From: Pseudomonas capsici
Lineage (GTDB): Bacteria; Pseudomonadota; Gammaproteobacteria; Pseudomonadales; Pseudomonadaceae
Direction: 5' to 3'
Length of the DNA stretch: 64,000 nucleotides
NCBI RefSeq assembly: GCF_017165765.1
Contig: NZ_JAFGZD010000002.1
Span: forward strand, 186,001 to 250,000
Positions 35,580 through 45,097 of this stretch are shown one piece after another. The notes under the pieces were generated by a model. It had not been told where the DNA came from. It saw nothing but the letters and a program-made list of their open reading frames with translations, and did not search any database. Every line of letters starts with the position of its first letter. Position 1 is the stretch's first letter. A program made the translations under genes and the position numbers.

Positions 35580-35704
35580 GTGCGTGCCCAATCTCTAAGC
35601 CAATGCCGTGGCACCACTTACCATGGATGCCATTCACAACACTTTATAAGCTGTTTCAGAGCGTTCGTCTTTATTTCGACGAAAACGTTATAGGGAGTCA
35701 CAGG

Positions 35705-36436
35705 ATGAGCGCGAAAGCCTCTAAAAATGCCCGGGAGTTGCTGCTCAAGGAGTACCGCTCGGTGTTGTCCACCCATTCCAGCTCCATGCCGGGCTTTCCG
35801 TTCGGTTCGACAGTGACGTATTGCCTGGACGAGCAGGGCTGGCCGCTGATTTTGATAAGCCGCATTTCCCAGCACACCAAAAACCTGATCCAGGACCCGA
35901 AGTGTTCCCTGCTGGTGAGTGAGCGCGAAGCCGATTATGCCCAGGCAGCAGGGCGTCTCACGCTGCTGGCCGAGGCCCGCAAACTGACCGACCCGCAGGC
36001 CATCGAAGCGGCTGCCCGTCGCTATTACCGCTTTTTCCCCAAGTCAGAGAGTTATCACACCGCGCATGATTTCGATTTCTGGGTGCTCGCTCCAGTGCGT
36101 TATCGCTACATTGGCGGCTTCGGGGCTGCTTACTGGTTCGATAATGTCGCCCTGGCCAACCCGTTCTTCGGGGATGTCGAAGCCCGCATGATTGAACACA
36201 TGAATGACGACCACGCCAATGCCATTGCCCATTACGTGGCCTTGTCGGGCCTGCCGCAGACCGAGCCTGCGCAAATGGTCGGTCTCGATGCCGAAGGCAT
36301 GCACCTGCGCATTGGTCACGGTATCCACTGGCTGGCATTCGTCGAGCCCTGCAATACGCCGACACAAGTGCGCGAAGCCTTGGTTCATCTGGCCCGCGTG
36401 GAAAAATGGCCGCTATCTGAAGAGCAAAAGGCTTGA
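35705..36436 (+). CDS. HugZ-like pyridoxamine-phosphate-oxidase-fold protein with DUF2470
   Basis: 243 residues from ATG 35705 with GGGAG 8 bases upstream; the longer open frame has no ribosome site. The N-terminal split-barrel domain (10-155) shows STHSSSMPGFPFGSTVTYCLDEQG and LISRISQHTKNL. The C-terminal DUF2470 domain contains EARMIEHMNDDHANAIAHY. Proteins with this layout include heme-degrading HugZ and heme-utilisation proteins, but many have no known activity. A cytoplasmic role in heme handling is possible, not shown. Confidence 0.8.
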   Translation: MSAKASKNARELLLKEYRSVLSTHSSSMPGFPFGSTVTYCLDEQGWPLILISRISQHTKNLIQDPKCSLLVSEREADYAQAAGRLTLLAEARKLTDPQAIEAAARRYYRFFPKSESYHTAHDFDFWVLAPVRYRYIGGFGAAYWFDNVALANPFFGDVEARMIEHMNDDHANAIAHYVALSGLPQTEPAQMVGLDAEGMHLRIGHGIHWLAFVEPCNTPTQVREALVHLARVEKWPLSEEQKA

Positions 36437-36503
36437 ATTAACGATCTTCTGACATCACATACGGTCTACTTGGAAGGCATTCTTCCTTAGAGGAACTGAT
36501 TTG

Positions 36504-36995
36504 ATGCGTGTTTTTCTGCTGCTCTTTCTACTTTTTCCGGTGCTGGAGCTGTTTATTCTGGTGCGGGTCGGCATGTCCATCGGCTTTCTGTGGACCTTCC
36601 TGCTGGTGCTCGGCACATCGGTGCTCGGATTGTTCGTGATGCGCGTGGCGGGGTTTGCCACGGCGTTGCGTGCCCGTGAAAGCCTGGCCCGCGGTGAGCT
36701 TCCTGCCCAGCAGATGCTTGAAGGCCTGATGATCGCCGTCGGTGGCGGTCTGCTTCTGCTGCCGGGCTTCATCAGTGACATCCTGGGTGTGATCTGCCTG
36801 TTGCCGTTCACTCGTCGCATGCTGGCCGACAAGTTGCGTCAGCGAGCCGAGAATCAGGCCATGCGCCAGCGAGCGTTCGCCGAGGACATGCATCAGGCCA
36901 GTCAGGGGCCGACAAACAGCCGTCCCGGCGCGATTCACCAGACTGCCCGCGAGCCCGATGTCATCGAAGGCGAGTTCGAGCATCGCGACAAGTAA
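36504..36995 (+). CDS. fxsA: FxsA family membrane protein
   Basis: 163 residues from ATG 36504. Inner-membrane protein whose E. coli homologue, when overproduced, blocks exclusion of phage T7 by the F factor. It opens MRVFLLLFLLFPVLELFILV, then has a second hydrophobic pair, the motif GGLLLLPGFISDILG, and a hydrophilic C-terminal tail of about 60 residues ending EPDVIEGEFEH. It lies upstream of groES, as in other pseudomonads, and is separated from it by a terminator. Confidence 0.88.
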   Translation: MRVFLLLFLLFPVLELFILVRVGMSIGFLWTFLLVLGTSVLGLFVMRVAGFATALRARESLARGELPAQQMLEGLMIAVGGGLLLLPGFISDILGVICLLPFTRRMLADKLRQRAENQAMRQRAFAEDMHQASQGPTNSRPGAIHQTAREPDVIEGEFEHRDK

Positions 36996-37013
36996 CCGGC
37001 GTAACCTGTCTGC

Positions 37014-37042
37014 ACGGCACCTTCGGGTGCCGTTTCCGTTTC
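37014..37042 (+). terminator. Terminator of fxsA
   Basis: An 8-bp stem ACGGCACC/GGTGCCGT closed by a TTCG tetraloop and followed by TTTCCGTTT. Confidence 0.85.
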
Positions 37043-37079
37043 AAGTGCCTGTCCATACGAAAAAAAATCCTGATCGAGA

Positions 37080-37107
37080 CTTGTAATCACCTTGTCCGCC
37101 CTTATGT
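37080..37107 (+). promoter_or_regulatory. Putative sigma-32 heat-shock promoter of groESL
   Basis: CTTGTAA at 37080-37086 and CCTTATGT at 37100-37107, spaced by 13 bases, resemble the RpoH consensus CTTGAAA / CCCCATNT with one and two mismatches. It lies 143 bases before groES. No CIRCE inverted repeat is present, which fits RpoH rather than HrcA control. Confidence 0.5.
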
Positions 37108-37250
37108 ATGGGTCACCGCAAGGTTTCTGGCCTGTAAGCCAGACCGTATTCTGCGGTTCGCTCGTCGAACCGTGACCGGCAAGACCGGATTTTTAAAACC
37201 CCGCCGGTGTATTCACCGAGCGCTCTAAAACCATAATCAGGAGATCGACA

Positions 37251-37544
37251 ATGAAGCTTCGTCCTCTGCATGACCGCGTCGTAATCCGTCGCAGCGAAGA
37301 AGAAACGAAAACTGCCGGCGGTATCGTGCTGCCAGGTTCGGCTGCTGAAAAGCCTAACCGTGGCGAGATCGTCGCTGTAGGTACCGGCCGTGTGCTGGAT
37401 AACGGTGAAGTACGTGCGCTGGCCGTGAAAGTGGGTGACAAAGTAGTGTTTGGCCCTTACTCCGGTAGCAACACTGTGAAAGTAGACGGCGAAGACCTGC
37501 TGGTGATGAGCGAGAACGAAATCCTCGCTGTCATCGAAGGCTGA
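37251..37544 (+). CDS. groES: Co-chaperonin GroES
   Basis: 97 residues, full length. It forms the lid of the GroEL cage. [29 protein letters not shown] is the invariant opening with the mobile loop, and the end is [14 protein letters not shown] strong ribosome site AGGAG precedes ATG 37251. It is followed after 48 bases by groEL in the usual operon. Confidence 0.98.
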   Translation: MKLRPLHDRVVIRRSEEETKTAGGIVLPGSAAEKPNRGEIVAVGTGRVLDNGEVRALAVKVGDKVVFGPYSGSNTVKVDGEDLLVMSENEILAVIEG

Positions 37545-37556
37545 GAAACCCGCTGA

Positions 37557-39239
<1,683 letters not shown>

Positions 39240-39266
39240 GCCAGCCTTACCCTCAGCGACACCACG

Positions 39267-39300
39267 AAGAACCCTGCCTAGTGCAGGGTTCTTTGTTTTC
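39267..39300 (+). terminator. Rho-independent terminator of groESL
   Basis: An 11-bp stem AAGAACCCTGC/GCAGGGTTCTT with a 5-base loop, followed by TGTTTT. Confidence 0.9.
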
Positions 39301-39406
39301 GGGCTTCTGTCACTCGATGCCATACAGCTAAAAAGCCAGTATGGATGGCGAACGCTTTTACCTGCCCGAGAGTCTGACCACCATTCATTCGGATTTCAGG
39401 ATTGCC

Positions 39407-40426
39407 ATGTCCACTGCTCGGATCGGTTTTGCATGCCAGTATCGTCACCCCCAACGCAACCTGTCTGCTGGCGAGTTGAAAACCATTGAAGCGGCCTTGA
39501 ACCCGCGCACTACCACTTTGCGCTGGATGGAAAGCGTCGCACCCGAAGTCGCGCATGCCAAACTGGTGGAGATCATCGAGCACAACCTCGAAGCCCAGTT
39601 GCGCTTGCTGGCTTACGTGGCGACCTTGCCTGATGCCCTGAAAATGTTGCGACTGAGCAGTGACCTGTTGCCGTTCTACAGTCACCCGAAAGTCTGCGCG
39701 TTCTATCGTCAGCCGCACATTCAGTCGATGCTGATCAAGGGCTTTGCCGCTATTGGTGCTGCGGCGCGTGCTGCCGGAATCCGGTTGTCCATGCATCCGG
39801 GTCAATATTGCGTGCTGGGGTCCGACAAGCCTGAAGTAGTCGAGAACAGTCTGGCCGAATTCGAATACCACGCCGACATGATCCGCATGATGGGCTACGG
39901 CCGGCAGTTTCAGGATTTCAAATGCAATATCCATATCGCCGGTCGTCTGGGTGCCGAGGGTATTCGCTCGATCTGGTCACGTCTGTCGAAAGAGGCTCAG
40001 AACTGCATCACTTTCGAGAACGACGAAAAAACCTACGGCGTGGACGATTGCATCGGGCTGGCCGATCTGGCACCGGTGGTTCTGGATGTGCACCACTGCT
40101 GGATCCATGAAGATGACTACATGCCTGCGCAGTCGCCTCGAGTGGCGCGCATCATCGAAAGCTGGCGTGGCGTGCGTCCGACCATGCATTACTCTCAGCC
40201 TCAGGAGCGTCTGCAGGAGCTGGGTTTTACCGCCGAGCAGAAGCTGGAAATGGACTCGCTGATGCAAGTCCTCTCCAAACGCGACCTCTATGGCCACAGC
40301 GACATGATGTGGAACCGCTGGACCAACGAGTACGTGACCGGATTTCTTGACCGCTTCGACGTCATGTTCGAGTCCAAGCACAAGAACGTGGCCACGCTGG
40401 ATTACTACAACCAGTACATGACTTAA
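39407..40426 (+). CDS. uvsE: UV damage endonuclease UvsE/UvdE
   Basis: 339 residues from ATG 39407 (AGGA 5 bases upstream), giving MSTARIGFACQYRHP. UvdE enzymes nick DNA 5' of UV photoproducts and other lesions. The TIM-barrel metal-ligand motifs are present: LSMHPGQYCVLGS, CNIHIAG, FENDEKTYGVDD and LDVHHCWIHED, followed by RPTMHYSQP. Length is similar to bacterial homologues. Its TAA overlaps the stop of the convergent PAP2 gene within one TTAA. Confidence 0.92.
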   Translation: MSTARIGFACQYRHPQRNLSAGELKTIEAALNPRTTTLRWMESVAPEVAHAKLVEIIEHNLEAQLRLLAYVATLPDALKMLRLSSDLLPFYSHPKVCAFYRQPHIQSMLIKGFAAIGAAARAAGIRLSMHPGQYCVLGSDKPEVVENSLAEFEYHADMIRMMGYGRQFQDFKCNIHIAGRLGAEGIRSIWSRLSKEAQNCITFENDEKTYGVDDCIGLADLAPVVLDVHHCWIHEDDYMPAQSPRVARIIESWRGVRPTMHYSQPQERLQELGFTAEQKLEMDSLMQVLSKRDLYGHSDMMWNRWTNEYVTGFLDRFDVMFESKHKNVATLDYYNQYMT

Positions 40427-41163
40427 GGTTTCGCCAGCAGGCTTTGCTCTGCCTGGATGCTTTTATCCGGCCTGTAGAGGATGAAGTAATACGCGCCCAG
40501 GCAGATCAGCCAGCAGAACACCGCTGTCCAGACGTTGTGCGAGAAGAAGTGCGCGCCTTGCAGCATACGGCCGACGGAAAAGATCGATCCCAGACTCAAA
40601 GCCAGTACCAGTCCGGCTTTCGCCAGGCGTGGCTTGCGATCGCGAAACATGAAGAACAGGGCGAACAGAGTAAAACCGGTCGCCGCATGGCCGCCCGGCC
40701 AGCAGCGGCCCGGCTTGTCCGTTTCAGGGCGTGAAGCGAGCAGTTCGCTGTAGGTTTCCTTGCCGCCAAACTCCGTGAGGCTCCAGGGACATTGCACTGA
40801 AGTGATGACTTTCACCGGCGTCACGAATCCGGTCGAGAGCGCCATGGACAGCACCAGACAGCCCAGTTCACGGCGCCACGGCATCAAACGCCCGACCTTG
40901 AACGAGGCCGCGAACAGAAGCATGGAGACGACAGCCAGGCCAATGACGACCTGTTTGGCGCGGTCATGCAGAATATCTTCGAGAAAATGGCTGTGCCTGC
41001 CGATGAAGTCGCCTGCCACCGGATCATAAACCAGACGGGCGAGATCCATGTCCAGGGAGGTCAGTTCCAGCAGCATGAGAGTCAGGGCTGTTGCAAAGGG
41101 AATACCCAGATAGATCCAGAGATTGAGCGGGCGAGAGTGTGGCAGGGTTGCAGGTGTCGACAT
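40423..41163 (-). CDS. PAP2 family membrane phosphatase
   Basis: 246 residues. An integral membrane phosphatase of the acid phosphatase 2 superfamily, acting on a lipid-linked phosphate in the envelope. There are about six hydrophobic segments. The three PAP2 motifs are recognisable in a variant form: VKVITSVQCPWSL in place of KX6RP, CWPGGHAATG (PSGH), and SVGRMLQGAHFFSHNVW (SRX5HX3D, with N in place of D). It is divergent from colR with a ColR-type box between them, so membership of the ColR envelope regulon is likely. Substrate unknown. Confidence 0.85.
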   Translation of the reverse strand: MSTPATLPHSRPLNLWIYLGIPFATALTLMLLELTSLDMDLARLVYDPVAGDFIGRHSHFLEDILHDRAKQVVIGLAVVSMLLFAASFKVGRLMPWRRELGCLVLSMALSTGFVTPVKVITSVQCPWSLTEFGGKETYSELLASRPETDKPGRCWPGGHAATGFTLFALFFMFRDRKPRLAKAGLVLALSLGSIFSVGRMLQGAHFFSHNVWTAVFCWLICLGAYYFILYRPDKSIQAEQSLLAKP

Positions 41164-41233
41164 GTCGAATCCAGTTCAATTGCAAAGGCCCCGACGGCTG
41201 TTACGGGGGACGCGGCAGTTTCTGCCACCGTTG

Positions 41234-41249
41234 GTGAAAAAAACGTAAA
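41234..41249 (-). promoter_or_regulatory. ColR-type binding box before the PAP2 gene
   Basis: Read on the minus strand this is TTTACGTTTTTTTCAC. It fits all 16 positions of the P. putida ColR consensus YYNASNNYTTTTTSAC as I recall it. It lies in the 161-base gap between the PAP2 gene and colR and faces the PAP2 gene. Confidence 0.65.
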
Positions 41250-41324
41250 GCCACGCGGTACTGGCCCTGAGGCTGACTTCGCCTTAAGCTGCGCCAGCCT
41301 AAATTGCATATGAGAGTGCCTACC

Positions 41325-42008
41325 ATGCGAATTCTTCTGGTCGAAGATAACCGCGACATCCTGGCCAACCTTGCCGATTATCTGGGTATGAAAGGCTATA
41401 CCGTCGACTGCGCGCAGGATGGCCTCTCTGGATTGCATCTGGCCGCAACCGAGCACTATGACCTGATCGTGCTCGACATCATGCTGCCCGGTATCGATGG
41501 CTATACCCTGTGCAAACGTCTGCGCGAAGATGCGCGGCGTGATACGCCAGTGATCATGCTCACCGCACGGGATCAACTGGATGACCGCTTGCAGGGCTTC
41601 CGCTCCGGTGCCGACGACTATCTGCTCAAGCCTTTCGCGCTTTCCGAGCTGGCGGCGCGTATCGAGGCGGTGCTGCGCCGGGCTCAGGGGGGAGGGCGGC
41701 GTACCCTGCAGGTGGCCGATCTGGTCTATGACCTCGATACGCTGGAAGTCACCCGTGATGGCCGCATGCTCAAGCTCAACCCGGTAGGCCTGAAGCTTCT
41801 GGCGGTCCTGATGCAGAAGAGCCCTCATGTGCTGCGCCGCGAGGTTCTTGAAGAAGCCTTGTGGGGCGACGATTGCCCGGACAGCGACAGCCTGCGCAGC
41901 CATGTGCATCAGTTGCGCCAGGTGATCGACAAGCCTTTCCCCAAACCGCTGCTGCAAACCGTACATGGTGTCGGCTATCGTCTGGCCGAGGGCAAGGATG
42001 GAGTTTAA
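41325..42008 (+). CDS. colR: ColR response regulator (OmpR family)
   Basis: 227 residues from ATG 41325 (MRILLVEDNRDILANLADYL); a start 7 codons upstream is less likely. The receiver domain has the phospho-acceptor Asp in LIVLDIMLPGIDGYT, with conserved Thr and Lys in MLTARDQ and YLLKPF. The C-terminal winged helix ends LLQTVHGVGYRLAEG. Sequence is almost that of P. putida ColR, which controls outer-membrane and LPS-modifying genes in response to metal excess. It is co-transcribed with colS, whose ATG overlaps its end. Confidence 0.95.
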   Translation: MRILLVEDNRDILANLADYLGMKGYTVDCAQDGLSGLHLAATEHYDLIVLDIMLPGIDGYTLCKRLREDARRDTPVIMLTARDQLDDRLQGFRSGADDYLLKPFALSELAARIEAVLRRAQGGGRRTLQVADLVYDLDTLEVTRDGRMLKLNPVGLKLLAVLMQKSPHVLRREVLEEALWGDDCPDSDSLRSHVHQLRQVIDKPFPKPLLQTVHGVGYRLAEGKDGV

Positions 42009-43284
42009 ACAGAGCCTTGCCCAGCGGATCATCATCGCCTTTGCCCTGATGAGTGCGCTGGTCGCCGGATCCTTCGCTGTAGGGATCATTTCCACGGTTC
42101 ACCTGGTTGAGGAAAAACTGATTTCCGCAGGGCTTGGAGGGGATCTCAATCGCCTGATGCTGATGGACAGCGTCAGCGACTGGAGCCATCGTCCCAAGCC
42201 GGACCAACTCTTCTACTTCAGCAACGGGCCGGGCGATTTCGACCTGCCCAAGGACCTGCGCCATCTCGAGCCGGGTTTTCATGAGGTATTTCGTGGTCCC
42301 TTGTCCTACCACGCCATGATCGAAGTGGTAGATGGCAGGCATTACGCCTTGCTGCAGGACCAGAGCGACTTTGAAGAGCGCGAGCGTATCCTGTTCGCCG
42401 TCGTACTGGTGGGGTTCGTCCTGGCGCTGGCGCTGGCCGTATTTCTGGGCTGGGTGCTGGCCCGGCGCGTCATGGCACCGGTGGTGCGTCTGGCCCGGCA
42501 GGTTCGCCATCGCGATCAGCTATTGGGACTGGCACCGCCATTGGCCCCCGATTATGCCGCTGACGAAGTCGGCGAGCTGGCTGTTGCCTTCGATGCCACC
42601 CTCGGTCGTCTCAGGCAGGCGCTGATCCGGGAGCGAATGTTTACCAGCGATGTCAGTCATGAGCTACGCACGCCTTTGATGGTGCTCGCCAGCTCCTGTG
42701 AATTGCTGCTGGAAAACCCGGCCCTCGATCAGCGGGCCAGAAGGCAGGTGGAGCGTATTGCCAGGGCGTGTGAAGAAATGCGCGATCTGGTGCAGACCTT
42801 CCTGATGCTGGCCCGAACCCAGCGCGAGGATCCTGCCATGACGCCACGTGCCACTCTTGGTGCCGTTGCCGAGCAACTGGTCGCCTTGTGGCGTGGACCG
42901 ATCGAAGGCAAGGGCCTGCAACTGATCTACAACCCGCCAGAAACCGACCAGACTACCGAGGTGCGCTACAACGCTACCTTCCTGCATGCGGTGATGGGTA
43001 ACCTGCTGCGTAATGCGCTGCATTACACCGACCATGGCTTTATCGCCCTGACCTTGCTGGAAGACGGTTTTATCGTGGAGGACAGTGGCGTCGGTATTCC
43101 CGAAGAGAAACGCGAAGCCATGTTCGAGCCTTTTGTGCGGGGCAATGAGCAGCGCGGTGAAGGCCTTGGCCTGGGGCTTTCGCTGGTGCAGCGGATCTGT
43201 GCGAATCAGGGCTGGAGTGTAGGGCTTACGCCCATGGAGCCCCATGGCTGCCGGTTCAAGGTGAGTCTGGTGACCAAGTCCTGA
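41998..43284 (+). CDS. colS: ColS sensor histidine kinase
   Basis: 428 residues from the ATG at 41998, inside the last codons of colR. There are two membrane helices (about 11-33 and 132-156) with a roughly 96-residue periplasmic sensor between them. In P. putida ColS an ExxE motif and nearby His/Glu residues sense Fe3+ and Zn2+. Here E126-E-R-E129 forms ExxE, and H35, E38, E96 and H105 are also present. HAMP is followed by the H-box SDVSHELRTPLMVL, the N-box NLLRNALHYT, and DSGVGI and GLGLGLSLV. ColRS protects the envelope and supports root colonisation in pseudomonads. Confidence 0.95.
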   Translation: MEFKQSLAQRIIIAFALMSALVAGSFAVGIISTVHLVEEKLISAGLGGDLNRLMLMDSVSDWSHRPKPDQLFYFSNGPGDFDLPKDLRHLEPGFHEVFRGPLSYHAMIEVVDGRHYALLQDQSDFEERERILFAVVLVGFVLALALAVFLGWVLARRVMAPVVRLARQVRHRDQLLGLAPPLAPDYAADEVGELAVAFDATLGRLRQALIRERMFTSDVSHELRTPLMVLASSCELLLENPALDQRARRQVERIARACEEMRDLVQTFLMLARTQREDPAMTPRATLGAVAEQLVALWRGPIEGKGLQLIYNPPETDQTTEVRYNATFLHAVMGNLLRNALHYTDHGFIALTLLEDGFIVEDSGVGIPEEKREAMFEPFVRGNEQRGEGLGLGLSLVQRICANQGWSVGLTPMEPHGCRFKVSLVTKS

Positions 43285-43311
43285 TGGGGCAGAAGTGACT
43301 GTAATATCTTG

Positions 43312-43343
43312 AAATGTTCTCTGATCACAGAGAACATTTTTTT
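43312..43343 (+). terminator. Rho-independent terminator of colRS
   Basis: A 12-bp stem AAATGTTCTCTG/CAGAGAACATTT with an ATCA loop; the T run continues to 43343. The right arm and T tract overlap a ColR-like box. Confidence 0.85.
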
Positions 43344-43346
43344 CAC
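43331..43346 (+). promoter_or_regulatory. ColR-type box before the methyltransferase-wapQ operon
   Basis: AGAACATTTTTTTCAC matches the recalled ColR consensus at 14 of 16 positions, failing only in the first two pyrimidines. It lies 70 bases before ATG 43416. A ColR box before the methyltransferase/wapQ operon has been described in P. fluorescens WCS365, which supports the reading. Confidence 0.55.
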
Positions 43347-43415
43347 ATCTGCATGACTTGATGATGACAGGCTGTTGGTTAGTCTGGCTGCAACATGACT
43401 CATGAGATGCCTCCC

Positions 43416-44096
43416 ATGAACAAGCGCATCGAACTCGAGTTCTCGCGCAAATACACCAAAGATCATGCGCGGCAGTATCTGGAAAAACATCAGAACGGTC
43501 TGTCGCGCAGGCTGTCTCACTATCGCGATGAGCAACTGGCCAGAAAGGCCCTGCATTTGGCGGGCGACCCTGGGCTGGTACTTGATCTGCCTTGCGGTGC
43601 CGGTCGTTTCTGGCCTTTGCTGGCTGAAAAGAACAACCGCTCCATCATCGGCGCCGACAATTCTGCCGACATGCTCAATACCGCAATCGAGTCTCAGCCT
43701 GAGCATGTGGTGAAAAGGGTACAGCCTTTGCAGACATCTGCATTTGCGATCAACCTGCCCGAAAATGCCGTGGACAGCATCTTCTGCATGCGCCTGCTGC
43801 ACCATGTTGGGCAGGCCGAGCATAGAATGTCTCTATTGCGGGAGTTTCAGCGGGTTACGCGTGACAGCGTGATTGTTTCATTGTGGGTTGATGGCAATTT
43901 CAAAGCCTGGAAACGCAAGCGCCTCGAGCAACATCGACAGCGCAAAAGTGGGGCTGAAAGTTACCAGAATCGTTTTGTGTTACCGGTCGAAACTGTCGAA
44001 GCCGAGTTTGAGACGGCGGGTTTCCGGATTCAGGAACGTATGGATTTCTTACCGTTTTACGCCATGTGGCGAGTCTATTTACTGCGTAAAAGGTAG
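43416..44096 (+). CDS. SAM-dependent methyltransferase of the ColR-regulated operon
   Basis: 226 residues from ATG 43416; in-frame ATGs at 43395 and 43407 lack better sites. Class I methyltransferase: SAM motif I is LVLDLPCGAGRFWPLL, motif II region IIGADNSADML, and the later segment DSIFCMRLLHHVG is ubiquinone-methyltransferase-like. The C-terminus is basic (KRKRLEQHRQRK). It lies 6 bases before the wapQ-like kinase. In other pseudomonads this pair modifies or supports LPS under ColRS control. The target is unknown. Confidence 0.85.
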   Translation: MNKRIELEFSRKYTKDHARQYLEKHQNGLSRRLSHYRDEQLARKALHLAGDPGLVLDLPCGAGRFWPLLAEKNNRSIIGADNSADMLNTAIESQPEHVVKRVQPLQTSAFAINLPENAVDSIFCMRLLHHVGQAEHRMSLLREFQRVTRDSVIVSLWVDGNFKAWKRKRLEQHRQRKSGAESYQNRFVLPVETVEAEFETAGFRIQERMDFLPFYAMWRVYLLRKR

Positions 44097-44102
44097 TCCC
44101 GG

Positions 44103-44825
44103 ATGAATGTTCAGACTTTAGGTAAAGCGATGCGAGCCTCCAAAAAAGAGAGCCGCTTCGGCTACTTCTGGAATCTGCGCGGTGAATGGGTAGAAGAGCC
44201 CAACGTTCGTCGTGGTGGTGAAAGTGGTGTTCAGCGGGTTCACTCTGGCGAAGGCCCGATGCTTTACAGCAAACGCCAGACAGGCCATACCTATCGCAGT
44301 TTGTTGTATCCGTTGGGGCGTCCGACCGTCCTGCGTGAGCGCGATGCAATCGAAGGCCTGCGGCAGGTCAACGTGGGTGTTCCTGAAATAGTGTTCTGTG
44401 GTGCGGAGCGAGACCGGAACAATGAATGGCGTGCCTTGCTGGTCACGGCTGCGCTGGACGGTTTCGAGGATCTCGACCAGTGGTACGCCAATGGTGGTCG
44501 CGAGCGTTGCGGCGAGTTGCTGCATGAGCGGCTGCTCAAGGAAATAGGCGCGACTCTGGCCCGGATGCATCTGGCCCGCTGGCAACACAGCTGCCTCTAC
44601 AGCAAGCATGTATTTGTACGCGTGACTGGCGAAGGCCCGCAGGCCAAGGTGGAAGTTGCACTGCTGGACCTGGAAAAAGCCCGCCGTCGCTTCACCGCCC
44701 ATGGTGCTGCCCAGCATGACATGAAACAGTTTCGACGCCATTCGTCATTCGAGACAGCAGACTGGCAAAAGCTCGTCTACTTTTACCATTCGGTATTTGG
44801 CAGCACTATCAAGGGTCTGGAGTGA
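44103..44825 (+). CDS. wapQ: LPS core kinase-like protein (InaA/WapQ family)
   Basis: 240 residues. Member of the lipopolysaccharide kinase (WaaP/InaA) family, which phosphorylates heptose in the LPS core on the cytoplasmic face. Seen: a Gly-rich N-terminal lobe (KRQTGHTYRSLLYPLGRPTVLRE), the hinge region LLVTAALDGFEDLDQW, the catalytic-loop-like MHLARWQHSCLYSKHVFV and the metal motif LLDLEKARRRF. Its stop overlaps the start of the next small gene. Confidence 0.85.
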   Translation: MNVQTLGKAMRASKKESRFGYFWNLRGEWVEEPNVRRGGESGVQRVHSGEGPMLYSKRQTGHTYRSLLYPLGRPTVLRERDAIEGLRQVNVGVPEIVFCGAERDRNNEWRALLVTAALDGFEDLDQWYANGGRERCGELLHERLLKEIGATLARMHLARWQHSCLYSKHVFVRVTGEGPQAKVEVALLDLEKARRRFTAHGAAQHDMKQFRRHSSFETADWQKLVYFYHSVFGSTIKGLE

Positions 44826-45052
44826 TGAAACTTGAAATGGCTAGAGGTTTGTTTGTCATAGGAGCTCTGGCCACGGCGACTGTCGCCGTGGCAGCTTGGG
44901 AGCAGCCTTCGACAAAGATTCTCAGTGTCCAGAGCGGTCAAGGACACTGCCCGTTGCCACGCGCATTGAAGAGCGTGGCAGATGTGAAGCCAGATCATGA
45001 TTTATTGCTGTTGATGTACAGCCTGTCCCAAGGGGGCGGGCGCAAGGGTTGA
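44825..45052 (+). CDS. Small exported protein of the ColR operon
   Basis: 75 residues from ATG 44825, which overlaps the kinase TGA as ATGA. MKLEMARGLFVIGALATATVAVAAWEQPSTK contains a Sec signal peptide cleaved near A23-A24. The mature part is about 50 residues with one Cys (SGQGHCPLP) and ends GGGRKG. Family unknown to me. The tight coupling suggests a periplasmic helper of the LPS-modifying pair. Confidence 0.7.
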   Translation: MKLEMARGLFVIGALATATVAVAAWEQPSTKILSVQSGQGHCPLPRALKSVADVKPDHDLLLLMYSLSQGGGRKG

Positions 45053-45097
45053 AGTGAGTTCCGGTTTCCCGAAGCCCCTTGCAGGGCTCTTCGTCTT

